Shown here piece after piece: positions 47,539-56,677 of a stretch of 63,513 nt of DNA. Source of the stretch: Paenibacillus antarcticus (GTDB taxonomy: Bacteria; Bacillota; Bacilli; Paenibacillales; Paenibacillaceae). The first letter of the stretch is position 1, and the number at the start of each line of letters is the position of its first letter. The translations under genes were made by a program, and so were the position numbers. The stretch lies in the NCBI RefSeq assembly GCF_001637225.1, contig NZ_LVJI01000028.1:1-63513 (forward strand). The letters are read 5' to 3'. The notes under the pieces were generated by a model. It saw only the letters and a program-made list of their open reading frames with translations. It had not been told where the DNA came from and searched no databases.

Positions 47539-49155
47539 ATGATTCCACGGTATTTGGTAGATTTCGATCTAGCGTCTCTTCCAAAAGTTAAGACAGACGT
47601 TATCGTGATTGGATCGGGTATAGCCGGTTTATTCACAGCCATTAAGGCGGGTAAGGATCGTCAAGTATTAATGATTACTAAGAATGCTTTGCTTGAGAGT
47701 AATACTCGTTATGCACAAGGGGGAATAGCCGCTGTTATATCAGAGGATGATTCACCAGCCTTCCATCGAGCCGATACACTGCTCGCGGGGGCTGGTCTTT
47801 GTTCTTCTGATGCTGTTGATATCCTTGTGAATGAGGGACCGTTAGGGGTTAAAGAACTCATTGCATTAGGAACGACATTTGATGAGGATAATGGAGAGTT
47901 AGCACTCACACAGGAAGGTGCACATAGTCACCGGCGGATTTTGCATGCCAATGGAGATGCGACTGGGTTTGAGATTGTTAGGGCCTTATCTGAGCAAGTC
48001 ATCAAAAAGGACAATATTGAAGTGTGGGACAACCATTTCGTCTTGGATATTATTACAGATGATGGCGTATGTATTGGTGTGCTTGTTCAGGGGCCCGGTG
48101 GAAAGCGTATCTTCGTTCAGGGAGATGCGACAATTCTGTGTTCCGGAGGGACCGGTCAGTTGTACCGGTATACAACGAATCCTGAAGTTGCAACAGCTGA
48201 TGGCATAGCGATGGCCTATCGTGCTGGAGCTAAAATACGTGATATGGAGTTCCTTCAATTTCATCCAACATCACTCTGTTACCCAGGAGCTCCGCGGTTT
48301 CTAATATCGGAGGCTGTGCGTGGTGAAGGGGCCATTCTGCGTAATATTAAAGGTGAGCGTTTCATGAGCAAATACCATGAAATGCTTGAACTTGCACCAA
48401 GAGATATCGTAGCTCGGGCGATTGTAAGCGAAATGGAGGAAACGAAGTCTACTTTCATTTATTTAGATATAACGCATGAGACAGCGGATATGATCAAGCA
48501 CCGGTTTCCAACGATTCTTGAGACGTGTATGGTATATGGATTAGATATGACAACAGACTGGATTCCCGTAGCACCTGCTGCACATTATATGATGGGTGGC
48601 GTGCAGACAGATTTGAGTGGTGAAAGTAACATTTCACGCTTGTTTGCATGTGGGGAAGCATCATCGACTGGAGTTCATGGTGCTAATCGATTAGCAAGTA
48701 ATTCTTTGTCAGAAGCGATTGTGTTTGGAAGCCGAATAGTGCATCGAATTAGGGAACTTTCGCCCCTGAATTGGTCAGGAGGCTCACTCGTGGTAGACTG
48801 TAATCGGGTAGATGTTCCAATGCAGGCGATGGTAGAGAAACGCTTGAAGCTACAAAAAGTCATGGTACGTTATGCGGGTCTTCGTCGCGATGAAGAGTCA
48901 TTATCGAAGGGGCTTGAGGAACTACGTCGTCAGCTACCTATTTTTCAATCGGCGTTGTTTAAGAAAGAAGAATTCGAATTTGCTAATATGTTGACGTGCT
49001 CATTGCTTATTACGCAGGCTGCCCTGGCACGTAAAGAAAGTCGAGGTGCACATTATCGGTCTGATTATCCTGAACGGGATGACTTGAATTGGCGTAAGCA
49101 TCTGTTACAGCAACGTGAGCACGAGATCGTGGGGGAATTCAGTGATGATGTTTAA
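47539..49155 (+). CDS. nadB: L-aspartate oxidase
   Basis: 538 residues. FAD enzyme that makes iminoaspartate for NadA. VIGSGIAGLFTAI near residue 27 is the FAD loop; RYAQGGIAAVISEDDS, HSHRRILHANGDATG and ACGEASSTGVHGANRLASNSLSEA match the succinate dehydrogenase/NadB flavoprotein fold. ATG 47539 is preferred to in-frame GTG 47527, since AGGTGA lies 8 nt upstream. Overlaps nadC. Confidence 0.96.
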   Translation: MIPRYLVDFDLASLPKVKTDVIVIGSGIAGLFTAIKAGKDRQVLMITKNALLESNTRYAQGGIAAVISEDDSPAFHRADTLLAGAGLCSSDAVDILVNEGPLGVKELIALGTTFDEDNGELALTQEGAHSHRRILHANGDATGFEIVRALSEQVIKKDNIEVWDNHFVLDIITDDGVCIGVLVQGPGGKRIFVQGDATILCSGGTGQLYRYTTNPEVATADGIAMAYRAGAKIRDMEFLQFHPTSLCYPGAPRFLISEAVRGEGAILRNIKGERFMSKYHEMLELAPRDIVARAIVSEMEETKSTFIYLDITHETADMIKHRFPTILETCMVYGLDMTTDWIPVAPAAHYMMGGVQTDLSGESNISRLFACGEASSTGVHGANRLASNSLSEAIVFGSRIVHRIRELSPLNWSGGSLVVDCNRVDVPMQAMVEKRLKLQKVMVRYAGLRRDEESLSKGLEELRRQLPIFQSALFKKEEFEFANMLTCSLLITQAALARKESRGAHYRSDYPERDDLNWRKHLLQQREHEIVGEFSDDV

Positions 49156-50020
49156 TGGATACAATGAAAATTTGGTAGAATCGATACGTCTTTGGTTGAG
49201 AGAAGATGTTGGATCAGGCGATATCTCGTCTCTTGCAACGATATCTGTAGATCATGAGTCTAAAGGGATTATTCATGCCAAAGAAGACGGTATTATCGCC
49301 GGAATTCCGGTATCAAAGTTGGTGTTTGAAATCGTGGATCCATCACTTTCCTTTGTGTCCCATGTGGAAGAGGGTCAATCCGTCACCAAAGGAACTATTA
49401 TTGCAGAGGTTGAGGGAAGTACACATAGCATTCTGACAGGTGAACGATTGGCACTGAATTTGTTACAGCGGTTGTCTGGTATTGCTACAAAGACGAGTCA
49501 GTTCATGGATGTGATAGAAGGGTTACCTACGCGACTTGTGGACACACGTAAGACGACACCAGGGCACCGTATGCTTGAGAAGTATGCTGTGAGAGTTGGT
49601 GGCGGAGCGAATCATAGATTCGGCTTATATGATGCTGTCATGATTAAGGACAATCATATCAAGGGTGCGGGTGGTATTACACAAGCAGTGAGTCGTGCTC
49701 GGGATTATATTCCACATACGATGACAATTGAAGTAGAGGCTGAGAATTTAGAGCAGGTAAAAGAAGCGATTTCCGCTGGGGCTGATATTATTATGTTAGA
49801 TAATATGAGCCATAGTCTTATGAAGCAGGCTGTTGCAATTATCCGTTCACAGGTGCCGCATGTCAAAATAGAGGCATCAGGTAACGTATCTTTACATACG
49901 ATTCGGGGAATTGCTGAGTGTGGAGTAGATATTATCTCGGTTGGACAGCTGACATATTCTTTTAATAGTTTAGATATCAGTTTGGATCTTAATGCGAAGA
50001 AGGAGGGTCAGACTTCATGA
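49145..50020 (+). CDS. nadC: nicotinate-nucleotide pyrophosphorylase
   Basis: 291 residues. Turns quinolinate and PRPP into nicotinate mononucleotide. REDVGSGDISSLA near 20, VDTRKTTPGHRMLEKYAVRVGGGANHR near 140-165 and EVEAENLEQ, DIIMLDNMS and ASGNVSLHT are diagnostic. Start is ATG 49145 or 49148, overlapping the end of nadB; the frame back to 49115 lacks a ribosome site. 3' end overlaps coaX by 4 nt. Confidence 0.96.
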   Translation: MMFNGYNENLVESIRLWLREDVGSGDISSLATISVDHESKGIIHAKEDGIIAGIPVSKLVFEIVDPSLSFVSHVEEGQSVTKGTIIAEVEGSTHSILTGERLALNLLQRLSGIATKTSQFMDVIEGLPTRLVDTRKTTPGHRMLEKYAVRVGGGANHRFGLYDAVMIKDNHIKGAGGITQAVSRARDYIPHTMTIEVEAENLEQVKEAISAGADIIMLDNMSHSLMKQAVAIIRSQVPHVKIEASGNVSLHTIRGIAECGVDIISVGQLTYSFNSLDISLDLNAKKEGQTS

Positions 50021-50784
50021 TTCTTGTAGTAGACATAGGCAATACAAATATCGTATTAGGGATCTATAACAATCGGGAGTTGGTCCATCATTTCCGACTG
50101 GGTACGACTCGTCAATCTACAGTAGATGAGTACGGCGTTATGATCTTTAATCTTTTTCGGATGTCCGATATTTCAGTTAAGGATATCGAAGGTGTGATCA
50201 TATCTTCGGTAGTTCCACCTTTAGTCAATGTCTTTGAAGAAATGTGTCAGAAATTCATTTATAAAATACCATTGGTGGTTGGACCCGGGATTAAAACAGG
50301 TTTAAATTTGCGTTACGAAAATCCGCGTGAAGTGGGTGCAGATCGTATTGTAAATGCTGTTGCTGCGGTGAATCAATATAAAGGACCTCTGGTAGTTGTT
50401 GATTTCGGTACAGCTACTACATTTGATTGTATTGATGCGAAGGGTAACTATCTTGGTGGGGCCATTGTACCTGGGATAGGAATAGCCACAGAAGCGTTAT
50501 ATCAACGCGCATCGAAGCTTCCTCGAATTGAGTTGGAGAAGCCTAAGAAGGTTATTGGTCGCAATACGATTCACGCTATGCAGGCGGGTATTATTTTTGG
50601 ATATGCCGGGCAGGTCGATGGTATTGTCGAACGTATAAAGGTTGAGATGGAAGCACCAAATCTGAAGGTAGTTGCTACAGGGGGATTGGCTGAACTGATT
50701 GCAAGTGAGACGAAATGCATACAAGAGGTCAATTCCATGCTTACACTTGAGGGGCTACGTTTAATATACGAACGTAACCAATAG
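50017..50784 (+). CDS. coaX: type III pantothenate kinase
   Basis: 255 residues. First step of CoA synthesis. MILVVDIGNTNIVLGIY opens the acetate-kinase fold, VGADRIVNAVAA and VVDFGTATTFDCID supply the substrate and metal sites, GGAIVPGIGIATEAL the last strand. Potassium-dependent and feedback-insensitive family. ATGA overlap with nadC stop. B. subtilis has coaX right after ftsH. Confidence 0.96.
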   Translation: MILVVDIGNTNIVLGIYNNRELVHHFRLGTTRQSTVDEYGVMIFNLFRMSDISVKDIEGVIISSVVPPLVNVFEEMCQKFIYKIPLVVGPGIKTGLNLRYENPREVGADRIVNAVAAVNQYKGPLVVVDFGTATTFDCIDAKGNYLGGAIVPGIGIATEALYQRASKLPRIELEKPKKVIGRNTIHAMQAGIIFGYAGQVDGIVERIKVEMEAPNLKVVATGGLAELIASETKCIQEVNSMLTLEGLRLIYERNQ

Positions 50785-50858
50785 GCTAAGCAATGTAATA
50801 TGTACAAATAATAATGGAATACACATGATGATATAAACAAATAGGCAGAGGAGGCCAT

Positions 50859-51746
50859 ATGAACATGGTCCACAAAAAAGATCGATTAATCCGAGGAACA
50901 GCTATGAATGGTCATGTTCGTGCCTTAGTGGTGCGTACGACAACTTTAGTAGAAGATCTTCGCCAACGACATGACACTTGGCCAACGGCTACAGCAGCTA
51001 TGGGACGTACCTTGACTGCGGCAGCGATGATGGGTGCCATGCTTAAAGGGAAAGAGAAATTAAACATTCAGATAAAAGGTGATGGACCGATAGGGCAAGT
51101 CGTAGCAGAGGCGAATGCAAATGGAGAAATCAGTGGGTATGTAGCCAATCCTCATGTTCATCTGCCAAGTAACAGTCTAGGAAAGCTCGATGTGGCAGGA
51201 GCCGTAGGGCGCAGTGGTTTCGTATATGTGACTAAAGATCAAGGGTTAAAAGATGTGTATACAGGTAGCACTCCAATCATTTCAGGTGAGATCGCTGAAG
51301 ATATGACCTATTATTTCGCAGTTTCAGAACAGACGCCGTCTGCAGTTGGATTAGGTGTGTTGGTAGGAACAGATAATGAGGTTTTGGAGGCAGGAGGTTT
51401 CATTATTCAGCTGTTGCCAGGATTGAGTGATGATGAAATTAATGCGATTGAGCACGCGGTTAGTGGGCTTCCACCAATCACGACTTTAATGGAGCAAGGT
51501 TTGGATTTGGAAGATATGCTTCAAAAGTTACTACCTGATGCGGTAGTTCTAGAAGAAATGGATCTTCAATTCAAGTGTCAATGCTCTAAGGAACGAGTGG
51601 AGAATACACTTATTAGTCTAGGACAAACCGATCTTGAAGAAATCATTGAAGAAGACGGCAAGGCAGAGGTTGTGTGCCATTTCTGTAATGAAAAGTACTC
51701 TTTTGATAAAGCAGAACTTCAACAAATTTTAGAACAAGCCAAGTAA
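50859..51746 (+). CDS. hslO: Hsp33 redox chaperone
   Basis: 295 residues. Redox-switched holdase. The C-terminal zinc switch has CQC near residue 240 and CHFC near 272. DRLIRGTAMNGHVRALVVRTT starts the folded domain and GDGPIGQVVAEANANGEISGYVANP is the conserved core. ATG 50859 is only 4 nt from AGAGGAGG; ATG 50865 (MVHKKD) with 10 nt is an equal candidate. Between coaX and yacD as in B. subtilis. Confidence 0.95.
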   Translation: MNMVHKKDRLIRGTAMNGHVRALVVRTTTLVEDLRQRHDTWPTATAAMGRTLTAAAMMGAMLKGKEKLNIQIKGDGPIGQVVAEANANGEISGYVANPHVHLPSNSLGKLDVAGAVGRSGFVYVTKDQGLKDVYTGSTPIISGEIAEDMTYYFAVSEQTPSAVGLGVLVGTDNEVLEAGGFIIQLLPGLSDDEINAIEHAVSGLPPITTLMEQGLDLEDMLQKLLPDAVVLEEMDLQFKCQCSKERVENTLISLGQTDLEEIIEEDGKAEVVCHFCNEKYSFDKAELQQILEQAK

Positions 51747-51756
51747 TGGCATTCAT

Positions 51757-52698
51757 ATGATGAAGATCAAGAGAGAGAAGAGGGCGCTGTGGGTCGTCAA
51801 TATCATCTTAACGATAGGGCTCCTTTTCATGGGCTGCTTGATTATATTTCGTGGTCTAGGACCAGTAGGTGAGGAACACAAGCTTCCAAATGGGGAATTT
51901 TCGGTAGCTTACTTCAATGAAGAAGCGATCACCAATAGTGAATGGGAGCAGGAGCTAAAGCGTAAGTATGGGCAGGAAGTATTAATTCATATGTTGAACC
52001 GCAAAGCGGTATTTGAGGAAGCAAATGTACGGGATATTCATATCTCTCCTGATGAAGTCACTAGACAATTGAAGAAGGATATGATGGGTTATGATTCGGA
52101 AAAAGCATACTATGATGAGATGGAGACACAATTGGGTCTTTCACCTGAAGATGTTGCGGATGAGATGAGTTACAGGTTAACGCTAGAACAATTAGCCATA
52201 GCAGATATTCATGTTTCAGATGAGGACATTGACAATTATCGTGAGGAGAATGGAGATCAATTCGAGGCGCGTAAACAGTTTCAACTCTCGGTCATTAAAA
52301 TAGCGAGCCAAGAGGAAGCTGAGGATGTACTAGATCAACTCGAAAAGGGTGCTGACTTCACGGAAATGGTTAAGGAATATTCAACAGACGTAAGTAGTCG
52401 TGACCAAGAGGGAAAGATTGCCCCAGTAGAGTCGAATGATCCATTCTTACCTAAGGAAATGTTAGATGCGGCGGGTTTGTTACAACTCAACGACATCTCC
52501 GGACCTTTTCAGTGGGGTGAGGATTATGTTGTTATTCAACTGACGGGTATCCTTATAGAAGAACAGGAAGATACAGAACATATTCGTGAATCTATTCGTA
52601 AACGTCTTGCGCTTAATGAAGCGATGCCACTTACTGATTTAGAAAAGCTACTTAGGGATAAATACAAAGTTAGAATAGTTGCCATTAATGGGCTATAA
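51757..52698 (+). CDS. yacD: PpiC-domain foldase, membrane-anchored (YacD-like)
   Basis: 313 residues. One N-terminal membrane segment (about 9-30), then a SurA/PrsA-like helical domain and a parvulin domain at about 170-265 (FQLSVIKIASQEEAEDVL, YSTDVSSRDQEGKI, WGEDYVVIQL). Extracytoplasmic peptidyl-prolyl isomerase/foldase; conserved hslO-yacD-cysK order. Start at 51757 or 51760 (tandem ATG); ribosome site weak. The second such protein in the window. Confidence 0.9.
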   Translation: MMKIKREKRALWVVNIILTIGLLFMGCLIIFRGLGPVGEEHKLPNGEFSVAYFNEEAITNSEWEQELKRKYGQEVLIHMLNRKAVFEEANVRDIHISPDEVTRQLKKDMMGYDSEKAYYDEMETQLGLSPEDVADEMSYRLTLEQLAIADIHVSDEDIDNYREENGDQFEARKQFQLSVIKIASQEEAEDVLDQLEKGADFTEMVKEYSTDVSSRDQEGKIAPVESNDPFLPKEMLDAAGLLQLNDISGPFQWGEDYVVIQLTGILIEEQEDTEHIRESIRKRLALNEAMPLTDLEKLLRDKYKVRIVAINGL

Positions 52699-52775
52699 TT
52701 CTTTTAAATAAATACTTTTGGGCACCTATGTTGAATATACATTGAATATGTTAATGAAGGCTAATGATATGTAGT

Positions 52776-52920
52776 GGGATACATTGATGAACAGTGGATG
52801 TTAGCTGTTAGCAATGTATAAGGATACTTTGACTTAACAGCAGTTGATGGCTGTTAGCAATGTATCAGGATACTTTGATTGAACAGCAAATAGTGGCTGT
52901 GCTCAAAGTATCCTTTTTTT
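52776..52920 (+). repeat. tandem array of three homologous hairpins
   Basis: Three ~45-nt units, each starting GGATAC(A/T)TTGA and carrying an inner ACAG(C).../GCTGT pair. Unit 1 (52777) closes with CAATGTAT, unit 2 (52822) with GTTAGCAATGTATC, and unit 3 (52868) with TCAAAGTATCC and TTTTTTT, a terminator. Confidence 0.8.
52866..52920 (+). terminator. yacD terminator (third unit)
   Basis: AGGATACTTTGA and TCAAAGTATCCT form a 12-bp stem, with ACAGC/GCTGT inside, then TTTTTTT. Confidence 0.93.
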
Positions 52921-52932
52921 GTATGTGCTCTG

Positions 52933-52962
52933 TTGACAAGGTACGTTGAGGTTTGATAATAT
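52933..52962 (+). promoter_or_regulatory. cysK: cysK promoter
   Basis: TTGACA (52933-52938), 18 nt, TAATAT (52957-52962). Leaves a leader of about 145 nt before cysK. Confidence 0.7.
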
Positions 52963-53113
52963 GAAGATACAAAAACCAACTGAAATACTCGGATATATCA
53001 GGGGACATAGACACTATTTAAACTGTCGAAGGTTTGTTTCCTTATCATACAACTAGATGAAATGACTCTGGCATGCTCGTAATTATAACCATTATTCTAG
53101 GGAGGCTTTATTT

Positions 53114-54052
53114 ATGGCAAAGGTCGTTAATAATGTAACTGAATTAATCGGAGGAACACCGCTTGTCCGCTTGAACCGTCTATCAACTGAAGATAGCGCA
53201 GAAATTTACCTTAAACTTGAATATCAGAATCCAGGTTCAAGTGTTAAAGACCGTATTGCGATAAGTATTGTTGAAGAAGCTGAGAAAGATGGTAGTCTTA
53301 AGCCAGGCGGAACTATCGTTGAAGCCACGAGTGGTAACACTGGAATTGGGTTGGCAATGGTAGCTGCTGCAAAAGGTTATAAAGCTGTTATCGTAATGCC
53401 TGAGACGATGAGCTTAGAGCGTCGCAACTTGTTACGTGCTTATGGTGCTGAGCTTGTTCTGACTCCAGGGTCGGAAGGTATGAATGGGGCCGTTACTAAG
53501 GCGGAAGCCATTGTAAAAGAAAACCCTAGCTACTTCATGGCAGAGCAATTTAAGAACCAAGCCAATGTGAAGATTCACCGCGAAACAACAGGACCAGAAA
53601 TTGTAGAGGCAATTGACTCTATCGGTGGAACACTAGATGCCTTCGTAGCTGGAATTGGTACAGGCGGAACGATCTCTGGTGCTGGTGAAGTGTTGAAGAA
53701 ACAATATCCGGACATTAAGATTTATGCAGTAGAACCTGCTGCTTCACCAATTTTGGCAGGTGGTAAACCAGGTCCTCATAAGATTCAAGGATTAGGTGCT
53801 AACTTTATTCCTGAGATTCTGAACCAAGATATATACGATGAAATCATTCACGTAGAGAATGAGGAAGCTTTTGAAGTTGCGCGTCGTATAGCGACAGAAG
53901 AAGGTATTCTATCGGGTATTTCTTCAGGTGCTGCAGTATCTGCTGCGCTTAAAGTAGCTAAACAGTTAGGTAAGGGCAAACGTGTTGTCGTTATTATTCC
54001 TAGTAACGGAGAACGTTACCTCAGCACGCCATTATACAATTTCGAAGGTTAA
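53114..54052 (+). CDS. cysK: cysteine synthase A
   Basis: 312 residues. Makes cysteine from O-acetylserine and sulfide with PLP. GSSVKDRIA near 41-49 has the Schiff-base lysine; VEATSGNTGIGLAMV (65-80) binds the substrate; GTGGTISGAG is the phosphate loop. CTAGGGAGG precedes ATG 53114. Terminator at 54082. Confidence 0.97.
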   Translation: MAKVVNNVTELIGGTPLVRLNRLSTEDSAEIYLKLEYQNPGSSVKDRIAISIVEEAEKDGSLKPGGTIVEATSGNTGIGLAMVAAAKGYKAVIVMPETMSLERRNLLRAYGAELVLTPGSEGMNGAVTKAEAIVKENPSYFMAEQFKNQANVKIHRETTGPEIVEAIDSIGGTLDAFVAGIGTGGTISGAGEVLKKQYPDIKIYAVEPAASPILAGGKPGPHKIQGLGANFIPEILNQDIYDEIIHVENEEAFEVARRIATEEGILSGISSGAAVSAALKVAKQLGKGKRVVVIIPSNGERYLSTPLYNFEG

Positions 54053-54366
54053 TATCTGTTTTTAATATAATTATGAGTCTGACCCCTATTGCCATTAATA
54101 TTGGTAATAGGGGTTTTTATATAATGAAATCACTCGGGTCTTTTCAAAATAGCTATAACTAAAGTATACTGACAAGCAGTTTAACAATCCTTTTATGAAT
54201 TGAAGCATGAGTAATACTTACTAATACGAAATAACTATCCAAGTGAGTTTATATGAATCTAATCAAGAAGTAACGCTATAAAAAGACTAAAGTATATGCT
54301 TCCGATGTAAGTTTTTTCGGAAGTATATTAAGAAGTAATGCTAAAAAAAATTTAGGAGGCCACAAC
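54053..54366. other. 314-nt cysK-pabB gap
   Basis: Contains the cysK terminator, a stretch (54158-54212) that weakly resembles the inside of the TIR element (ACTAAAGT, ATACTGACAAG, TTTATGAATTGAAGCATGA), a hairpin TATGCTTCCGA/TCGGAAGTATA near 54296-54330, and two copies of AAGAAGTAA(C/T)GCTA near 54270 and 54331. No ORF or clear T-box. Confidence 0.5.
54082..54117 (+). terminator. cysK: cysK terminator
   Basis: ACCCCTATT and AATAGGGGT pair with extra inner pairs around ATTAATATT, followed by TTTTAT. Confidence 0.85.
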
Positions 54367-55998
54367 ATGAATACAAATGTGTTAACTTCACTTGCACAAT
54401 GGGAACAGTGGGCGATTGATGGGTGGAGCGTACTGCCATATCTTGTACGGATGAAGGGAAAGGGCTTACCGCAAACATGGACACGAGCGTGGGAAGCCTC
54501 ATCTCCTTATGCCGTAGTATTGGAGAGTGGTAAGAGTGGTCGATATACGTATCTGGGTCTTAATCCTACTTCTGTTATATCGGGAAAAGGAAACGAAGCG
54601 AGCTTACGTAATCCTCAAACAGGTGAAATTGAAATTGTGAAGGGGGCACCTCTACAGGTTTTGGAGCAATGGATGGCTCCTTATCACAGTCCTCAAATGG
54701 CTAATGAGGACTATCCTCCTTTTCTAGGGGGATGCGTTGGATTTATGGGGTATGATGTCGTCCGTTCTTTAGAGAGGCTTCCTTCATGGGCAGAAGATGA
54801 GCCGGCATTTCCTGATTATATGTGGATGAGAATGGAAGAGGTATGGATTTATGATAATAAGGATCAGGTTGTTTACTGTGCAGTTCATATGCCTTTAAAT
54901 AACGTAGATACATCGTTAGCGGAGGGTGCGTTACCTTTGAATGGCAGTATCGACTTCACGTTGAAAACATTGTTTGAGGAAGCTCAAGATAGAGCTGTTG
55001 GCATGATGACATTATGGGCTTCTTTTAGTGAGGTTGGACCGGATGGTGTTCCAATTGGGGAGGCAGAGAGGAATCATCGCTTGAAACAATTGGACAAGTT
55101 GGAGGAGCAAGAGCGAATCCCACAAGGGAGTAACTCCCCAAATGAGACATGGCCAGGAATGACAGCCCAATTTTCCCAGGACTCTTTTGAGAAAGCGGTG
55201 GTGCGTATTCAGGAATACATTCGCCAAGGAGACGTCTTTCAAGTTAATCTGTCGTTGCGCCAGGAGAAAGAATTACACTCATCTCCAGAACAAATTTATG
55301 AATGGCTTCGTTTATTGAATCCTTCTCCATATATGGGTTTGCTAAGATCACCTGGGTTCTCCCTCGTTAGTGGTTCCCCGGAATTGTTAGTGAAGGTACA
55401 TGGGAATAAGGTGAGTGCTCGTCCTATTGCGGGTACAAGACGAAGAGGGATCACAACAGAAGAAGACGCTGTAATGGCAGAAGAACTATATATGAACGAA
55501 AAAGAACGCGCTGAACATATCATGTTAGTTGATCTAGAACGTAACGATATTGGTCGTATAGCAGCTTATGGTTCTGTGCATGTACCTGAGCTTATGACGA
55601 TCGAATATTATTCTCATGTTATGCATCTCGTCTCTCAAATAGAAGGTAGCTTGGCATCTGGGAAAGATGTTTATGAGGTCATTGCAGCACTTTTCCCAGG
55701 AGGAACTATAACGGGTGCACCAAAAATTCGAACGATGGAAATTATAGAGGAACTTGAGCCGGTCCGTCGTGGACCGTATACCGGGTCTATGGGGTGGATT
55801 GACTATAATGGTAATATGGAATTAAATATTATTATTAGAACATTAGCCGTACAAGACGGAAAAGGATACATTCAAGCTGGAGCAGGTATTGTGGTAGACT
55901 CTGATCCTTATCGTGAATACCGTGAGTGCCATAATAAAGCTAAGGCGATGATTAAGGCAGTGTTATGTAGTGAAGAGGAAATAGCCGTAAGTAGATAA
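54367..55998 (+). CDS. pabB: aminodeoxychorismate synthase component I
   Basis: 543 residues, chorismate-binding enzyme. Central to C-terminal part carries the chorismate domain: SPSPYMG-like PSPYMGLL, SGSPELLVKV, ARPIAGTRRRG, VDLERNDIGR, FPGGTITGAPKIR. PIAGT is the form usual in anthranilate synthase TrpE; many PabB have PIKGT, so function rests on context: pabA, pabC, folP, folB and folK follow. AGGAGG lies before ATG 54367. Confidence 0.9.
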   Translation: MNTNVLTSLAQWEQWAIDGWSVLPYLVRMKGKGLPQTWTRAWEASSPYAVVLESGKSGRYTYLGLNPTSVISGKGNEASLRNPQTGEIEIVKGAPLQVLEQWMAPYHSPQMANEDYPPFLGGCVGFMGYDVVRSLERLPSWAEDEPAFPDYMWMRMEEVWIYDNKDQVVYCAVHMPLNNVDTSLAEGALPLNGSIDFTLKTLFEEAQDRAVGMMTLWASFSEVGPDGVPIGEAERNHRLKQLDKLEEQERIPQGSNSPNETWPGMTAQFSQDSFEKAVVRIQEYIRQGDVFQVNLSLRQEKELHSSPEQIYEWLRLLNPSPYMGLLRSPGFSLVSGSPELLVKVHGNKVSARPIAGTRRRGITTEEDAVMAEELYMNEKERAEHIMLVDLERNDIGRIAAYGSVHVPELMTIEYYSHVMHLVSQIEGSLASGKDVYEVIAALFPGGTITGAPKIRTMEIIEELEPVRRGPYTGSMGWIDYNGNMELNIIIRTLAVQDGKGYIQAGAGIVVDSDPYREYRECHNKAKAMIKAVLCSEEEIAVSR

Positions 55999-56002
55999 AT
56001 CG

Positions 56003-56059
56003 AACGAAAGAATGTGTTGCCTACATGTTACTATAGGGTGTTAAGCATGTACTTTCGTT
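56003..56059 (+). promoter_or_regulatory. hairpin between pabB and pabA
   Basis: AACGAAAG (56003-56010) and CTTTCGTT (56052-56059) pair, with inner ACATG/CATGT. Followed by TCAATTTATTT; possibly an attenuator or partial terminator within the operon. Confidence 0.5.
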
Positions 56060-56095
56060 TCAATTTATTTAGCGGCGTATAAGGGGGATATACAC

Positions 56096-56677
56096 ATGAT
56101 ATTAGTACTCGATAACTATGATTCTTTTACTTACAATTTGGTTCAGTACTTGGGTGAATTAGGTCAGGAGGTAAAAGTATATCGCAATGATGAGATTGAT
56201 ATCGAGGGTATTAAGAAACTTGCACCTGATCATATCTTGATCTCACCAGGACCGTGTACACCTAACGAAGCAGGTATTAGTCTTGAAGTGATTCAGGAGT
56301 TCAAGGGAATTATTCCAATCTTCGGCGTATGTTTGGGTCATCAAGCGATTGGCCAAGCTTTTGGAGGGAAGGTTATTCGTGCAGAGCGATTAATGCACGG
56401 CAAGACTTCACCAATGCATCATAAGGGCACCTCTGTATTCGAAGGACTACCGTCACCTTTCACAGCTACAAGATATCATTCATTACTGGTGGAGCGGGAG
56501 AGCTTGCCAGATTGTCTGGAGATTACAGCTGAGACGGAAGAAGGCGAGATTATGGGTCTACGCCACAAGGAATATCCAATCGAGGGTGTACAATTCCATC
56601 CTGAGTCTATCATTACCGACCACGGACATCAGATGCTTCGTAATTTTCTTCAGCATTCTCAAGTAAAGAAAGCATGA
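56096..56677 (+). CDS. pabA: aminodeoxychorismate/anthranilate synthase component II
   Basis: 193 residues, glutamine amidotransferase. NYDSFTYNLVQYLGELG, GVCLGHQAIGQAFGG (nucleophile Cys near 80) and the HPES box near 168 make the triad. In Bacillus the same protein (TrpG/PabA) serves both folate and tryptophan synthesis. AAGGGGGA precedes ATG 56096. Overlaps pabC by 4 nt. Confidence 0.95.
   Translation: MILVLDNYDSFTYNLVQYLGELGQEVKVYRNDEIDIEGIKKLAPDHILISPGPCTPNEAGISLEVIQEFKGIIPIFGVCLGHQAIGQAFGGKVIRAERLMHGKTSPMHHKGTSVFEGLPSPFTATRYHSLLVERESLPDCLEITAETEEGEIMGLRHKEYPIEGVQFHPESIITDHGHQMLRNFLQHSQVKKA

Larger units (their letters stand above)
52699..53113. other. 415-nt gap with hairpin array and cysK promoter
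   Basis: Holds a three-unit hairpin array ending in a terminator (52776-52920) and a sigma-A promoter (52933-52962). I see no T-box, S-box or ORF. The 150 nt between that promoter and cysK hold no feature I recognise. Confidence 0.55.

Noticed and set aside
52963..53113. T-box or S-box riboswitch before cysK
   Set aside because: No AGGGTGG-type T-box sequence, specifier loop or S-box core could be found in the leader.
54120..54360. TRAP binding site before pabB
   Set aside because: Only scattered GAG/TAG triplets, not the regular 2-3 nt spaced array needed.
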